From assembly GCF_022605725.1 (NCBI RefSeq), contig NC_065551.1, positions 28,334,001 to 28,398,000 on the forward strand: a stretch of DNA of 64,000 nucleotides. The letters run 5' to 3'. Position numbers and translations under genes: made by a program. The stretch is from Anthonomus grandis grandis (taxonomy: Eukaryota > Arthropoda > Insecta > Coleoptera > Curculionidae). Shown here piece after piece: positions 37,601 to 49,700 of this stretch (positions within the stretch are counted from its first letter, which is position 1; the number at the start of each line of letters is the position of its first letter). The notes below the pieces were generated by a model. That model was not told the origin of the DNA. It saw only the letters and a list, made by a program, of their open reading frames with translations, and made no database searches.

Positions 37601-39714
37601 GATACTATGTGTTATACAAAAAAAAAATTATTTCATTTAATATTAAAAGGAAAATAAAAAATTCATATTAAAAAAGGTCTATAATGAAATCTTAATCAGG
37701 TTTTAATAATTAATAAATTTTTTAAACTATTATCGCCTCATAGTATAAGATTCTAAAATACTTCGTCAAAATTAAATTTTTGGATATGATCACGTCTATT
37801 AATTTAAATAATTAGGAGCAAGAGAAAAGAAAAACGTAAAATCAGAAAAAAAAAATAATTAGCAAAAGAATACTCCGTAAAATATTAATTATCTTAAATT
37901 TAATTGTTGTTATTATAATAATTTTATATTTACTATAAAAAAAAGATTTTAATTTATAAATGATATTTTTTATACGCTAAATTTACGTGCTAATTGTATG
38001 GAATTTATCAAACAAGAAAAAATATTTTTTATTTACAAAAATTTTGATATATATAATTAATTTTTAAAATAAAGCCATTCTCAAGTAGTTATATATCTAT
38101 TTTTTGTCTCTTCTTACAATCGTTAATATCTTAGAATAGATGTATGTAGTCCCTATTCCAAAATAAATTCTACAATCAAAAGTTTCTTTCTATTTTTCAT
38201 TATTTAAAAAGACAGTATACACAGTCTTTGCCTCATAATATACAATTTTAAATATGACTGTTCTTTATCAAGTTTTATACACACCTTTATAAAAAGCTTT
38301 AAAGCGAGGGTTGGCTTTTCCGGGTAAAAGCTTTTCAGCGAATCGTAAAGTAATAAAACTCTATGACAAATGGATTTTAAGTAATAAAGCTGGTGAAGAC
38401 TTAGTAGCAGAATGTTTTACGTATATAAAACATAAATAACGGCAGTTTTTTTTTATTGTGCTCTTTTTTGTTTTTCTTATTTAAATGAGGTATTAAATTT
38501 ATGTAGAGCCTTGTATTATAGCTGCATATTTATTTTATTTTACACTTTTATATTAGCTTTTAATTTTTATTACCTTATCAGAATTTTCCTACATGCTTAA
38601 ATTAATTAGAAAATGTCAATTATGATTTACTGTTCGATAATCTCAGATAAGCCCAATCAATTATACCCCGAGCCTTTTAAACAGCACATAAAACGCGGTC
38701 ACTTTCGCTGTCGAAGGTAAAATTTACATAACAATTAGAGGCAATTTTCCTAATACTTTTTTGTGCCATAATGCTTGTAATTTTCTCTTATGAAGTTATC
38801 GAAAATGAAAATCGCGTGTCGTGTCACGACATATATATATATATTTGTATATAAAGGGACCAAACCGTGTTAGACACGCACAAAATGTATTGTTTACATC
38901 GTCAACAGCGCTTCGTGATAATTTACATATAGCGTCGGAATTGTGATGTAGATCACGTATCGAAAAATAATTTTTCCGGTAACAAAATGTTCTTTAGTAT
39001 ACACACAAATATGTAATATTCGATTGCTAATACTGTAGTTAAATACTAATTAAAAACAAATTAATAAACATTTTATTTTTAGTTATTCCATATAAGTTGA
39101 AACCAAATTTTAAGTCATACAATACAATAACCAAACTACTTTTTCAGAATGGTATTTAAGGTTAACGTATAGGTATGTTAAAACGTACAAGTAGATAGAA
39201 ATTAAATATTTTAGTGTAAACAGTCTGTAAAATCTTTGGATAAATCATTTTAATAAAAATAACTAAGTAACTAAACTTTTTTATAAACTTTAGTATAAGT
39301 TGGTTTACTGACTCATCACCTGTAGTTACCCCTATATTTTTTTTCCATAAGTTAATACTTAAAGGTCATTTCACAGAATAATGTGAGGAAATTTGGAGTT
39401 ATTCCGCATTATTACGCTCTAACAATTAAGCTTGTGCATAAATTTGTCATTAACTATATACAGCTTAACCGAGAAAAAAAAAAATTCGTTTGCACTAAAT
39501 ATTTGCCGTTCTTCGATTTTTTTAAAAATTGTCTTTTGTTTTCTATTCTATTTCTATTTTTTTTAAAGTGGAAACCGTAGACTTAAGATTCAACTCATTT
39601 AGCAAGAAGCATCACAGATTTTGGGGTCATAAAAATACCATCAAATCTTGATCTACAAAGTAAAATATATTAATAGCTTTTATACAAAATAACAAAAATA
39701 AATATTTCCGTACC
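31689..39714. other. Intronic AT-rich DNA with scattered GC-richer islands
   Basis: I found no exon. The islands at 32140-32250, 35480-35770 and 38650-38960 contrast with the surrounding A/T runs and may be conserved regulatory DNA. None has a frame I recognise. A hammerhead-like relic is at 34105-34130. Confidence 0.45.
34105..34130 (-). ncRNA. Degenerate hammerhead-like motif (Penelope-like relic)
   Basis: On the minus strand GATCTGATGT (from 34133) leads into TGCC, a loop, GGC and GAAACACGTATAATA. This parallels GATCTGACGA-TGCC-loop-GGGC-GAAACATGTGTAATA at 10806 on the plus strand. The conserved A at the end of CUGANGA is T here, which would abolish hammerhead activity. The surrounding 33960-34210 is less AT-rich and probably belongs to the same decayed retroelement. 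Confidence 0.4.
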
Positions 39715-40757
39715 TCATTTTAACTTGAATTCAAATACTTTCCAAACAACTATTTCCCTGCAGTTATTTTAAAATATTTAAATCGTGTATATACTTCGGG
39801 GGGTGGTTTACCTCCGGAAGTGTTTCAATTTATCAAAAATATCCACAATATTCGTGTGATAAGCAAATTTAAAGATGAATAATTTTACAAACCCATATCC
39901 ATTTAAGTTATGCATAAATATCATATTTTAATTTTAAATCATAGTATTACTTCAGTTAAAAAGATGTAAATATAAAAAAAGCCCTTTAAATGCTTCTGTG
40001 TTTCTCTTTGTTTTTTGTAATATTATTTATAATGTTATAAATATAAATATCCTTAAAAATAATATAATTTATATTATCTTAAAGATGTTTATAAAATTCA
40101 AAATAATAATCCATTATTCTCAAAGAGACTTAGATATATGAGCAAAGGAAGAGAAAGTATACTCAAAGTCAAAGTCTCACAAATCAAGCGTTTATTTAAA
40201 GGGTTACGCGTTTTGAGAAGATCTAAATAAAATTATCAAAATTAAATATTAAGAAACAAAACGTTAATTAACAGAAAAGACATACCTCATCTAAATACAA
40301 GAACTACACGCTGACTCTCGCTAACATAAATAAAAATATAAAATATAATATGTCTACAACATCGTGTACCGTTACTGACTAAAATATGAACTTTAAGACG
40401 CCAAATATCACCGTACATTTTATACATATTATCTTATAAAGAAACAAAATAAATACAGCTATTAAAAAAAAAATAAAAAAGTTTTTTTTAAATTAAATTG
40501 GATCGAATTAGATTGGAATTATTTGGTTCCTAATCCTTTTATCTTTGGCCTAAATATTTTATCTTGAATTTAAATACTTTCCAGGCAGCTACTTCCCTGC
40601 TATTAATCTAGAATATTTTATTCTTTTATATATTTATAAGCAACTATGCAAGCATTTAAATTTACTCAAATAGTGACGGTATTCCTGTGACAAGCAAATT
40701 TGAAAATGATTAAACTTGACATGAACATATCCATTTAAGTTATGCTCAGATTCTAAT
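39715..40757. mobile_element. Element or duplication bounded by two direct repeats of about 200 bp
   Basis: The copy at about 39720-39915 and the copy at about 40560-40757 share, in order: CTTGAAT/TCAAATACTTTCCA, CTACTTCCCTGC, TGTGA(T/C)AAGCAAATTT, and the end ATATCCATTTAAGTTATGC. Similarity is roughly 70% with indels. The 640 bp between them has no coding region. The same terminal string recurs at about 20356, and a weaker form at 50752 and 52310, so this is a dispersed family. Whether the pair are LTR-like ends or two solo insertions is unclear. Confidence 0.55.
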
Positions 40758-40885
40758 ACTTAAATTACAAATCAATAAATTACAGCAGATGATGTTTTAT
40801 AAATAACGTTTTGTAGTTCAGTTTGACCTTAATTCAGTAAATATTATCTGTCCAATATATATTAAAGTAGATTTCTTAATTACAG

Positions 40886-41064
40886 GTGCTTTTCTAGTAA
40901 CTAATCGACGATTTAAGGAAGCAGCGGATGTATACGAAAGGGCGGCCGAGTTATCCCCTGATGATTTTGAGTTGGCAGTAGCAGCTGCTACCGCCATGAG
41001 AAAAGCTGAAAGGCCAGAAGATGCCGAGAGATGGTATAGGAAATGTGTCAAAATGAAACCTATG
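40886..41064 (+). CDS. TMTC2: TMTC2 internal exon: third and fourth TPRs
   Basis: This is a 179-nt exon between acceptor TTACAG and donor GTAAAT. Its first two bases complete the Gly codon begun at 8402, and it ends in phase 0. The encoded segment reads GAFLVTNRRFKEAADVYER then AAELSPDDFELAVAAATAMR and KAERPEDAERWYRKCVKMKPM, two TPR units with the expected Ala/Gly and Pro positions and strong amphipathic helices. It is GC-rich against its introns and is the longest visible exon of the gene. The opposite-strand frame over it (40818-41051) is a shadow. It follows the 32.5-kb intron directly. Confidence 0.9.
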
Positions 41065-43547
41065 GTAAATAAACAAAATCACATATTTTTTTTATATAAT
41101 TAGATATGTCATATTTGGAACAGTTCTTTATTATATTTTAAAGAGTAACAGCATACAATTAATTTGTTAAACATTGCGTTCCACTTATTTACAATCAGCA
41201 TAATTGAGAAAGAGCAACTACTTATATATAATAATAAGAGATCACTCATTAACCTAAAATAATGCTCCTCAAAAGATCTCTAAACCAGTTAAAATTGGCA
41301 CAGTATTTGACATTTGTTAAGCCTTTATTAATTATTGAGTTAATTTTTTACCAGGATAAGATCTGCACGATTTTTTGTATAATAAATATGTATATCTGAC
41401 AAAACACTCAATCCTTTTTGTTACATATAAAGAATTGTTAATATTCTTTTTTAAGGTAAAAAAATACTTCGTTTAATAGTTGCAACTTTTCCATTTATAA
41501 ATAATATGACTAGTCTTTAAAATTTATTTGTTGTTCACTTATTTCAGCTATAATTAAAGACATATTTATTTTACAAAAAAGAAAAAATGGTTTTACACAG
41601 TGACATTAAGTTCAACTCCTGGAAATTATTGAGAATACTCAGAAATAAACTGAGCCAAGATATTGTGATCAAAAAATCTTAACTTAAGTAAGAACATAAA
41701 CTCGTATATTAAAATAACATTTAAATATCTTTTAAATTCTAAAAATTTACGTGTTGCTTAATATTATTTTTGCTGACTTATCGGGTACAAATATGGACAA
41801 ATATTTTAAAAAATGCAATGTTAAATTGCTATTAAAAATTGTAGAAATAATTGAACCAAAGAGCGTAATAGTAGTAAAATTTGTTTAAAACATAAAACAT
41901 ATTTTATTTACCACTTTTATTGCATTATAGTAAAAATACCAATACAATTTTATTGTTGAGGTTTTACTAGCCTCGTTGTTTTCAAGAAATGAAATTCAAT
42001 ATATTTTTAGTCCCTATATGGTTCACATAAAAAGAATACAAGCTCACCAATATATTTAACACATACTAAAAATGTATTTTATAAGCCATGTAATATTTTT
42101 TTATGATATGAAGGTAAATATAGTTTAGAAGTTGTTTTTTTAGTTTATAGACATTAAATGTATGTCCTTTAGAATCAATTAAATTGAAAAAAAAACAAAA
42201 TCAAAACAAAAACCCTTACTCTTAAATTTCCATATCAGTTTCGTCGTATAATTGTAAATATATTCATAGACTTTGTTGTTAAGCATTCGCAAACTCTTGT
42301 CGCCTTTTCTTGAGATAAAACTCAATTTATTTCGAGTCCTCGGGGTCTTCATAAAAACAACATAGGCTTACCAAAGTCTGTGTCCCTACATAATAAATAT
42401 AATATGTTTTATATCCTAGGAGTTAAATCCTAATTAAGTTTAAAATGTAGTACAGGAATTTATGTTTTTTTTTAACAAATAAATCTATTAGTGCTAATTT
42501 TTATTATATTAAAATATAATTTTTAAAAACGAATATAAGCTCTTGATTTATTAACTGATTTTACAGTATAATCAAATTAAATTACTTATAAAGATACTAA
42601 AACTATTATTAGGCAAGTAAAGCAAAGGCAAATAAAGAATATAAAAATCTATGAAAAGTATATTAAATATTAAGTATTATGTATGTCTTATTTTTATATA
42701 GAACATAGTAGGTTTTCGTGTAAATAGGAGCATATCACTATACTATAATAACCCTTAAAAGCTTCTCTACGGCACTTCCAATCTCCTTCAATATTCTCCC
42801 AATGGATATTATGCGTATATTTTAAATAAATTTGCTACTGGGGAGGCATGAGGAACATGCTCTGATGCAAAAAGCTGACTTTCCAGCTTTGAAAATTAGA
42901 ATTTAACTTAATTAGAATTGCAAAAAAGAAAATGACAATATATACGAAAATTGTTATGACATATATCCAGAAAATTAAATTTGTAATAGTCGTTTCAGAA
43001 TCAAGATGGTGAATGCAATATGAAGGTGTCTATGCAAAATACAAAAATTACTATCATAAGCGCGAAAAATGGCTGTTAGGAAATTTGAATTTGATGTCAG
43101 GATATAAATGAATATAATAGCAATTCTAGTATTATAGGTGTATGCTCTAATACAGATGACGTTAAATATGCAAAAATATCAAATTTGATTCATGTTATTT
43201 ATTCATATATAAATATATTTCTAAGCTACATTCAAATAGTCGATGCTGAATCTCTCAGCATCAGAACAGACAAAAATGAGACTTTTTGTGGTTATGTCTC
43301 AATATCCCCTTAATCATCTATAAAGATTTTGACCAATGTACCACTACAGTATGACAATATTTAATCCATGTCGCGAAAAGTTGCATCAAGTTTAAGATGC
43401 ATTTTTTAAAGTACCAATACTTAACCAAAAAAGTGTATTACTGAGTACAAATAAGAAACACAACATAAGTTTTTCTTAAAATCATTTTTTAACTTACATA
43501 GAAGATGACAAAATACTACGATAATCATACTGATATTCTCAAAAGTA

Positions 43548-43570
43548 TGCGCTTGGTGGTACCAAGCGCA
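43548..43570. other. Perfect 10-bp hairpin with 3-nt loop
   Basis: TGCGCTTGGT, loop GGT, ACCAAGCGCA. It is a perfect, GC-rich stem standing out in AT-rich intron. Too short for a microRNA precursor, and no poly-U tail follows. Function unknown; it could be a transposon end-to-end remnant. Confidence 0.6.
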
Positions 43571-43929
43571 AAAGGAAAATTGACTAAATCGCATCGAAAT
43601 TATCCATATAATTTTTTTGATTTTTGGCCAAATTTATGACAGCTTCAAACCCTGTGCCTTGTTCGTATAGCAAATTATAATATATTAGTGTAAACAAGTT
43701 CATATTTAATGTATCGCTTTAAGTACATACCAATCCGCTTCGTTTTCGTACCTCCTTAAAATTTATATTATGGCACTTTCCTATTTTATTTTTTTCTATA
43801 AATAGCCTGGTTAATATAAAATTATTGCTAACTGTAGTTTATTAGCATTATTTGGGTTACATTGGGTTAAGTTTTTTAACTATATTTTAATGTATTTTAA
43901 GAATCTATATCTTTACCTGGGATGTGAGC

Positions 43930-44910
43930 AAACAAATGTTGCGCAACTTGTTTAACATTTAAGTATGTGGCCTATTCAATTAATGTAACAGAAAATCTGT
44001 TAATGTAACAGAAACATGTAATAACAAAAAGATGGAAAATAATTTAGATCTTTTAATAATTATTTCCGCTGTTGTCAAATTTAAACCAGACTGTTCATTA
44101 GGTAAACGCACTTTAGCATGTTTGAATTTTGCGAATGTTGCGCAACTTAACGTTAAATGAGTTCATTAAAAAAAAATTATTAAATTTTTGTGATGTTTAA
44201 TGTTTGAGTGGGGGCCTATTCAATAAACGTAATAGAAAGAGTTGCTACATAGTTCATGTAATAAAAAATGATTGAATATAATTAATATATTTCAATAATT
44301 ATTTCCATTCTCGTCAAAGTTAAACCATTGACTAACCACGCATCCTAAAAATTTGCAAATGTTGCGCAGCATTAGTGTTAATCAATTAATAGTTTGTTTT
44401 AAATTGGATGACACTGGAAATTATTAGTAAACGACACTGGCTATTTTCCATCTCTATCCATTACGTTTATTATTTAACGGATCTCACTTTAAAGAAAATA
44501 TTTAAAAAAGTTGCTAGATATATATTTACTATCAAACATTAAAAACAATTGTATAATTTATTAATAAGCAATCTAGTTTATATTTTATAACAGCAGAAAT
44601 CCTTAGTAGACAATTACCCGACATCAAATAACTTTAAAAAAAGTTGCGCTACATTTATTTACCGTCAAACATTAAAGACAAAGGAATAATTTAATAGTAA
44701 ACATTCTGGTTTAAATTTGACAACAGCAATAATAATTGATACAACACATGAACTATTTTTCATCTTTTTATATTATATTTATTGATAAACGAGAATCGCT
44801 TCAGAGAACTTATTAAATAAAGTTGCACGACATTTGTCTTTACTACACAGATTTTACTAACTACATTTTCGCTATTAAAATTTGACTAATATTACGCAAC
44901 TTTTGAAATT
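43930..44910. repeat. Array of about 200-225-bp units, direct on the left and inverted on the right
   Basis: Direct units are marked by AATGTTGCGCA at 43935, 44134 and 44358 (spacings 199 and 224). Each is followed by a …GGCCTATTCAAT(A)AA(C/T)GTAA and, further on, a TAATTATTTCC…GTCAAA(T/G)TTAAACCA block. On the right side the same blocks appear reversed: TGGTTTAAATTTGACAAC near 44709, CCATTACGTTTATTATTTA near 44459, and AGTTGCGCTACATTT near 44643, with related AGTTGC(A/T) starts near 44510 and 44821. The whole is a 1-kb foldback made of internally repeated arms, as in Galileo/FB-like elements. No coding capacity. Confidence 0.7.
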
Positions 44911-45839
44911 GAAAAGTTTTAATGTAAATATTTAATAAAATAGGGAAGAAAAAATGCGGTTTAAAGTAGATTTGTTATTTAATTAATATTTTTTTGCTTA
45001 ATTAGCTTCCTATTAGAGTGCACATACACTTTTATAGACTTTTATGGTTTTTATTGCATGCATATTTTGTCTATATCTAATAATATATAATAATTTAATA
45101 AAAATATGCAACTATAATAAAATGTGATAAAACTCTATTAAGCACTTTTAATAATATTAATAAACAAACATTTTGTTAGCTTGCAATAATGCGCTTTTAT
45201 TACATTGAAGCTACACTGTAAATATTTTGTGTCTTCCTCTTCCGAAAGTTATAAATTTTTCACGGTATGAAATACAGGTGTTCTGGAATTTTATTAAAGA
45301 AAATATTGCTTATCCTCCGGCAATATACGAGTAGAATAATTGTTTCACATTTCAAAGCCATTTTGTGCCCTTTGTTTTTAAAAAACAATTTCGGACATTT
45401 TAGGTACACAAAATTTAATTAAACAAGAATTTTTTTAATAAACTTTTATATTTAGCTCTTTGTGTATAATAAAATAGCAGTTCATTGGAAAGGGCTTAGA
45501 ATTGGTTTGTTTTCTATATATTTGACTTCTTTAGCGGTATATTTTTGACATGGGATAAGGAAGTGATTCATAAAACTATATCTTCAATATAAAATGAAGG
45601 CTCACTTTGTATATCAAAACTGAGGATTAGCTTTTTAGTTATTTAGAAATATGTATTTCTATAGACAAGAATTGCCCTATAAAATAAGATTTTCAATTAA
45701 AATTTATCAATTAATATTTATGTCGTACCTGATTAAAAGTTGGGTAGCCTTAAGCTTCCCCATTTACATCTGGCAGTAATGCACCAATTACGGCGATATA
45801 AAAACCCTAATTGCATATTAAGGAAACGAAATCATTTAA

Positions 45840-46000
45840 ATGCGCCTCGGGTTCGCCCGGCCGTTTCAAACGCGAAATTAATATAATTGAAAACGAAAAT
45901 GGTGTCGCTTACGTGGCTAAGGTAATTATACCCAAGCACGGGCAAATTTTGTTTGGCCAAGAAAATAAAAGAATATAATGCGCAGATAATTGCAACAGTA
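45840..46000. promoter_or_regulatory. Candidate intronic regulatory island
   Basis: CGCCTCGGGTTCGCCCGGCC and the following 120 bp are far richer in GC and CpG than the rest of the intron, and have no open frame joining the adjacent exons. The position, within 450 bp of the last exon, and the composition suggest conserved non-coding DNA. No specific factor site is claimed. Confidence 0.25.
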
Positions 46001-46282
46001 AAAAAAGAGAAAAACCTGGTGTGTATGTGCTTTTTTACGCGCCTCTTTATGCCTAGTTAAATCGGTTTATTACTGTATTTTTATAATTACTAAAAAGCTC
46101 TCTAGTTTCGGTTACAATTGCTTTTAAGCTTATCCAGCAGAATTTCTTTTTAACTCTCTCTCTCGTACGTTTTATGATAAACTGAATCATAAAGTGATTA
46201 AACCAAAAATCTTTAATTAAAATGACCTTTAAACGGCATTTCAAAAACAAAAGTCAATTGAAATAAATCCATTTATTTTCAG

Positions 46283-46435
46283 GATCCAAGGGGCCACACC
46301 AATCTCGGCGCAATGCTCCATCTAAACGGCAAATACAAAGAAGCGGAGCACAGCTACAGAATAGCGCTTAGTTTGCAGCCCGACGACGAAACGACGCTGA
46401 CTAACCTCCATAGGCTTTACGACATAATGACCTGA
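46283..46435 (+). CDS. TMTC2: TMTC2 last coding exon: fifth TPR and C-terminus
   Basis: Fifty codons plus TGA at 46433-46435, phase 0 at the acceptor TTTTCAG. DPRGHTNLGAMLHLNGKYKE, then AEHSYRIALSLQPDDET and TLTNLHRLYDIMT. The NLGAxLHLNGK…EAE…Y..AL.L.PDD wording is the most diagnostic TMTC2 C-terminal TPR in the window. It is followed by a short capping helix, and the protein stops without a lysine-rich tail. The exon is about 54% GC by eye, against about 25% around it. Together with the three upstream exons it gives 185 residues in one frame without a stop. Confidence 0.92.
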   Translation, partial: DPRGHTNLGAMLHLNGKYKEAEHSYRIALSLQPDDETTLTNLHRLYDIMT

Positions 46436-46735
46436 CCCTAGGAGATAGAGAAATACAGTGGTTACGTTATAGATAAGGCCACTGGAAAACGGCTCTCAGC
46501 CAAATATATTGTGTATAGGAAAAACGATGTAAATAGAGTAAAAGGATCGAGCGATTTTAATGGAACAAAGGAAAAGTTACCCACATTCGTTTGAACAGAG
46601 GTTTTAGATAAGGCCGTCAGACTTTATATATTTTTCTTTTCATAATTAAACGTATGTGCTAATAAAGCTTTTTAAGACAGAAATATCAAATCATTTTTAT
46701 TATTTTAGTCAATAAAAGAAAAATTAATAGTTTTT
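46436..46735 (+). other. TMTC2: TMTC2 3' UTR
   Basis: Composition stays less AT-rich than intergenic DNA to about 46620. Polyadenylation signals AATAAA occur at 46661-46666 and 46711-46716, so the transcript probably ends near 46690 or 46735. The exact cleavage sites are inferred. Confidence 0.65.
46661..46666 (+). terminator. Polyadenylation signal AATAAA for TMTC2
   Basis: First canonical AATAAA downstream of the stop codon (about 225 nt after it). A second one follows at 46711. In such AT-rich DNA the hexamer is common, so the assignment rests on position. Confidence 0.55.
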
Positions 46736-49700
46736 AGTATTAACTCGATAAAGAATAAGACACAGAAGCAAACCATTTTCATAATATATTTTATATAATA
46801 CCGTGGTTGCTTATTGTAAGACTGTTGTTTGAATTATAATACTATAAATATAAGAATTTTGCCAATTATTGTATGTAAATATATATTGTATAATGTATAA
46901 GATTTATTAAAAAAATATAGTAAACGTACATACTGTTCAATACATAATATAGTAATTGGATAATTTTACTGTGTACGTTTGTACAAATTAGGTATACCAA
47001 AGAAAAAAATCATTTTTTTTTAAAACCAGTTGTTATTATATATGCTCACGTAAAGTTTAAATCTTCATATGATAAAAAAAATATTTTTAAATTTATGTTT
47101 TATTATTATATGTAATTGGAAGTCAAAACATTTTTTTTTTTATTAATTGGTTCTAATTTTTATTCGCATTTTTAAAGTTTTAGTAATTAATAATTATTAT
47201 TTTAAATACTTTTAAATATTTTAATTTTGGCAAGTTTGTATTCTAAGCTCCTTAGCTTTTGAGCTATATGATGTTTAGATCTTAAGAAAAAAATCGTTTT
47301 TTCATCATAATTTTATTAACTTTCTAGATATGTTTTAAGTCTAACCAGTGGCGTCCGTACAGAAACGAATACTAAATATTTATAAAAAAAATATGTACGC
47401 CACTAGTTTTGCCTAAAATATAGTCTATTTCTATAACCCTCAATTATTTTTTCAAATTTGATTACTTGAGTTTTTTTCATCCGCCATGGGATTACCGCAG
47501 AAAAAAACAAAAATATTTTTATGCATAGTTATTGTATTAGTCAAAAAAATTATTTTATAAACATATGTACATTATTTTACCATTACAATATAACAACTCT
47601 AATTCTCGAAATCTAGCGATACTTTATTATTAAATAGTTTAAAAAATTTCATACAGGGTCTTTTAAATTAGGTTCTAAGGTTGACAACTTTCAACATATG
47701 TAACTCAAAAGTTAAGGAGTTTAGTACATAGCTTTATTTGAATTTTTCTTCTTAAGATTACCTAAGGATTAACACCCTTAAGGATCAGTATCTTATTATG
47801 TAACAGCCTGTATTATACCAGTGTGAGAATTATAAGCAAATATTTATTTAATTTATAACATTAAGACTTTTTAAATTTATTTGTTAGAGAACACAAAAAA
47901 AAATGTAATTCCAAGAATTTTATTATTTGGCTGAATTGAGTCTACTGGAATTGGATGTCTTGTAAAAAAACGGATAATAATATTATAGGTCTATTTTAAA
48001 AAACGCATGAAGTTTTAAAATTCCGTTTATTTAAATTAAATAGTATTTTTAAATAAATAACTAATTTCCTAAATTTTATTCTGACAAGAGTTCTCCTTTT
48101 CAAATTAAAAAATGTATCTCTTAGTTATATATTTAGGATAATTCTAAACCTATTGTATAAATATGTGCTAAAATACAAAATCAACAGAAATACAAAAGCA
48201 CCCAATAGTTCTCGATAACGATTTACATTGTTAAGATATTTAAACTTTAAATTAAAAAGCATAATTTAAATGGATAAGGTATTCCATTGCTTATACTAGA
48301 ATAATAACATTAATAATAATGCCTATTCATTTTGTGAGGTCAAAACTAAGTTAAAAGGCTACTACATAATTGTTGTAATTATTAAACTTAATAACAAAAT
48401 ACAATTAAGTCAATTCATTCTAAATATTAAAAGGTGTTCTAATTAAATTTAAATTAAAAACAAAATATGTTAAAATACACCATATTGAACCCATAGCCTG
48501 ATATAAAACAAAAAATAATAATTACAAAATTAACTTCTATGGAGTAATGGATTACATAAATAATTAATAAGATTTTCTCAAATTAGACCCGCTGTATAAA
48601 TACAGTGGTTCAAAGATTGAATTAACAAGACAATATTTACGACGATCGACGGTGATATATTTTAATTTTGTAAATATGCTACGTATGAATTAATTGACAT
48701 TTGGTCAAAATCCTTTAATGTGTAAAAAATTGTATATAAATGGAATTTTAAGCCAACATTTACTTATTTAAGTTTAAAGAATATAAACGTAAAAATGTAA
48801 TAAACAAAACTCAGAGAATGTTTAGAATTGCAAAACTTACTAAATAAATGTCTGGCTAAAAAACATGATAATTGTCCTTGCTCTTGAAATATTATTAATT
48901 AATTTAATTGAAACTTTCCTTAACTATTAAAAAAAAGATAATAAACTTGTCACATATCTTTTCTAAATTGTAGTGTATTTATCTCATATTAAAAAGGAAA
49001 TGCATTTGTATTGTACAAAATGTCTATTTAGAGTTTTATTTATCAAAAAATGTGTCAATAAAAGTATTTATCAAAATGCGTTTTTCGTATATATGTTTTT
49101 AGGATAATTCGCAGGCTTCTAAATTTTGTTATTAATAACTTATACCTACGTATGATATCTGCTTTCTATAGAAATTATATTATATATTATAAAATATCAA
49201 AGGTATCGAAGGTGTAAAATAAAGCTTATCTTATTTTGTGTAACTCATTTTGTTTTAATTAGTAGTAGTAACACTTTATTCCCTTTTAAATATTATTCCT
49301 TTTTTACTCCTTGGAATATTGATCAAATATATGAAAATCCCCTGAACAGTGCTATTCCTCTGTCATGTATAATAGGTATGCTTTACCTAACATATATAAT
49401 GTATATAGATGATATGGAATAAATTATTTAATTAATATCAATAGCGGATTTAAAAGCTAATGCTTTCAAAGCATTATATAATTTTATGCCGTAAAATGTC
49501 GGATTTTAATTAGTATTAGTAAAAGTCAATCATTTCTCAAATAGGTGCCAGTCTATTGGTTTACTTCCTTCTAAATCCCATCGGCCCATTTTAATTTATC
49601 TTGATCCCGGAGAAGGGCTTGCAGAGGGCAAAAAAGTGGGTAATTCAATTTGGTTGTTTCTGTTTGGTCTTGTATTGTCTCTTTTTAGTATACAGTTTAC

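Larger units (their letters stand above)
8403..40885 (+). other. TMTC2 long intron (32.5 kb) loaded with mobile elements
   Basis: Phase-1 intron from GTAAGC at 8403 to the TTACAG acceptor at 40880-40885. It splits a Gly codon (G at 8402, GT at 40886-40887). Its elements are listed separately. It is about six times the length of either neighbouring intron, and the identified elements (palindrome, LTR element, foldback, two MITEs) explain only about 9 kb of it. The rest is AT-rich DNA with scattered more GC-rich islands. Confidence 0.8.
41065..46282 (+). other. TMTC2 last intron (5.2 kb)
   Basis: Donor GTAAAT, acceptor TTTTCAG before 46283. The intron holds the repeat array at 43930-44910, a perfect short hairpin at 43548-43570, and a GC-richer island at 45840-46000. 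Two loosely similar segments (about 41945-42070 and 42265-42420) look like an old tandem duplication. No exon-like segment otherwise. Confidence 0.7.

Noticed and set aside
38830..38846. (TA)n run as a structured element
   Set aside because: A simple microsatellite, common in AT-rich DNA. Only its neighbours are of interest.
40818..41051. 77-codon minus-strand open frame with alanine/serine-rich text
   Set aside because: Shadow of the TMTC2 exon on the plus strand, which has correct splice sites and family wording.
42990..43420. Possible LINE-like coding debris in the last intron
   Set aside because: Word-like fragments appear in several frames but none forms a recognisable reverse-transcriptase or endonuclease motif.
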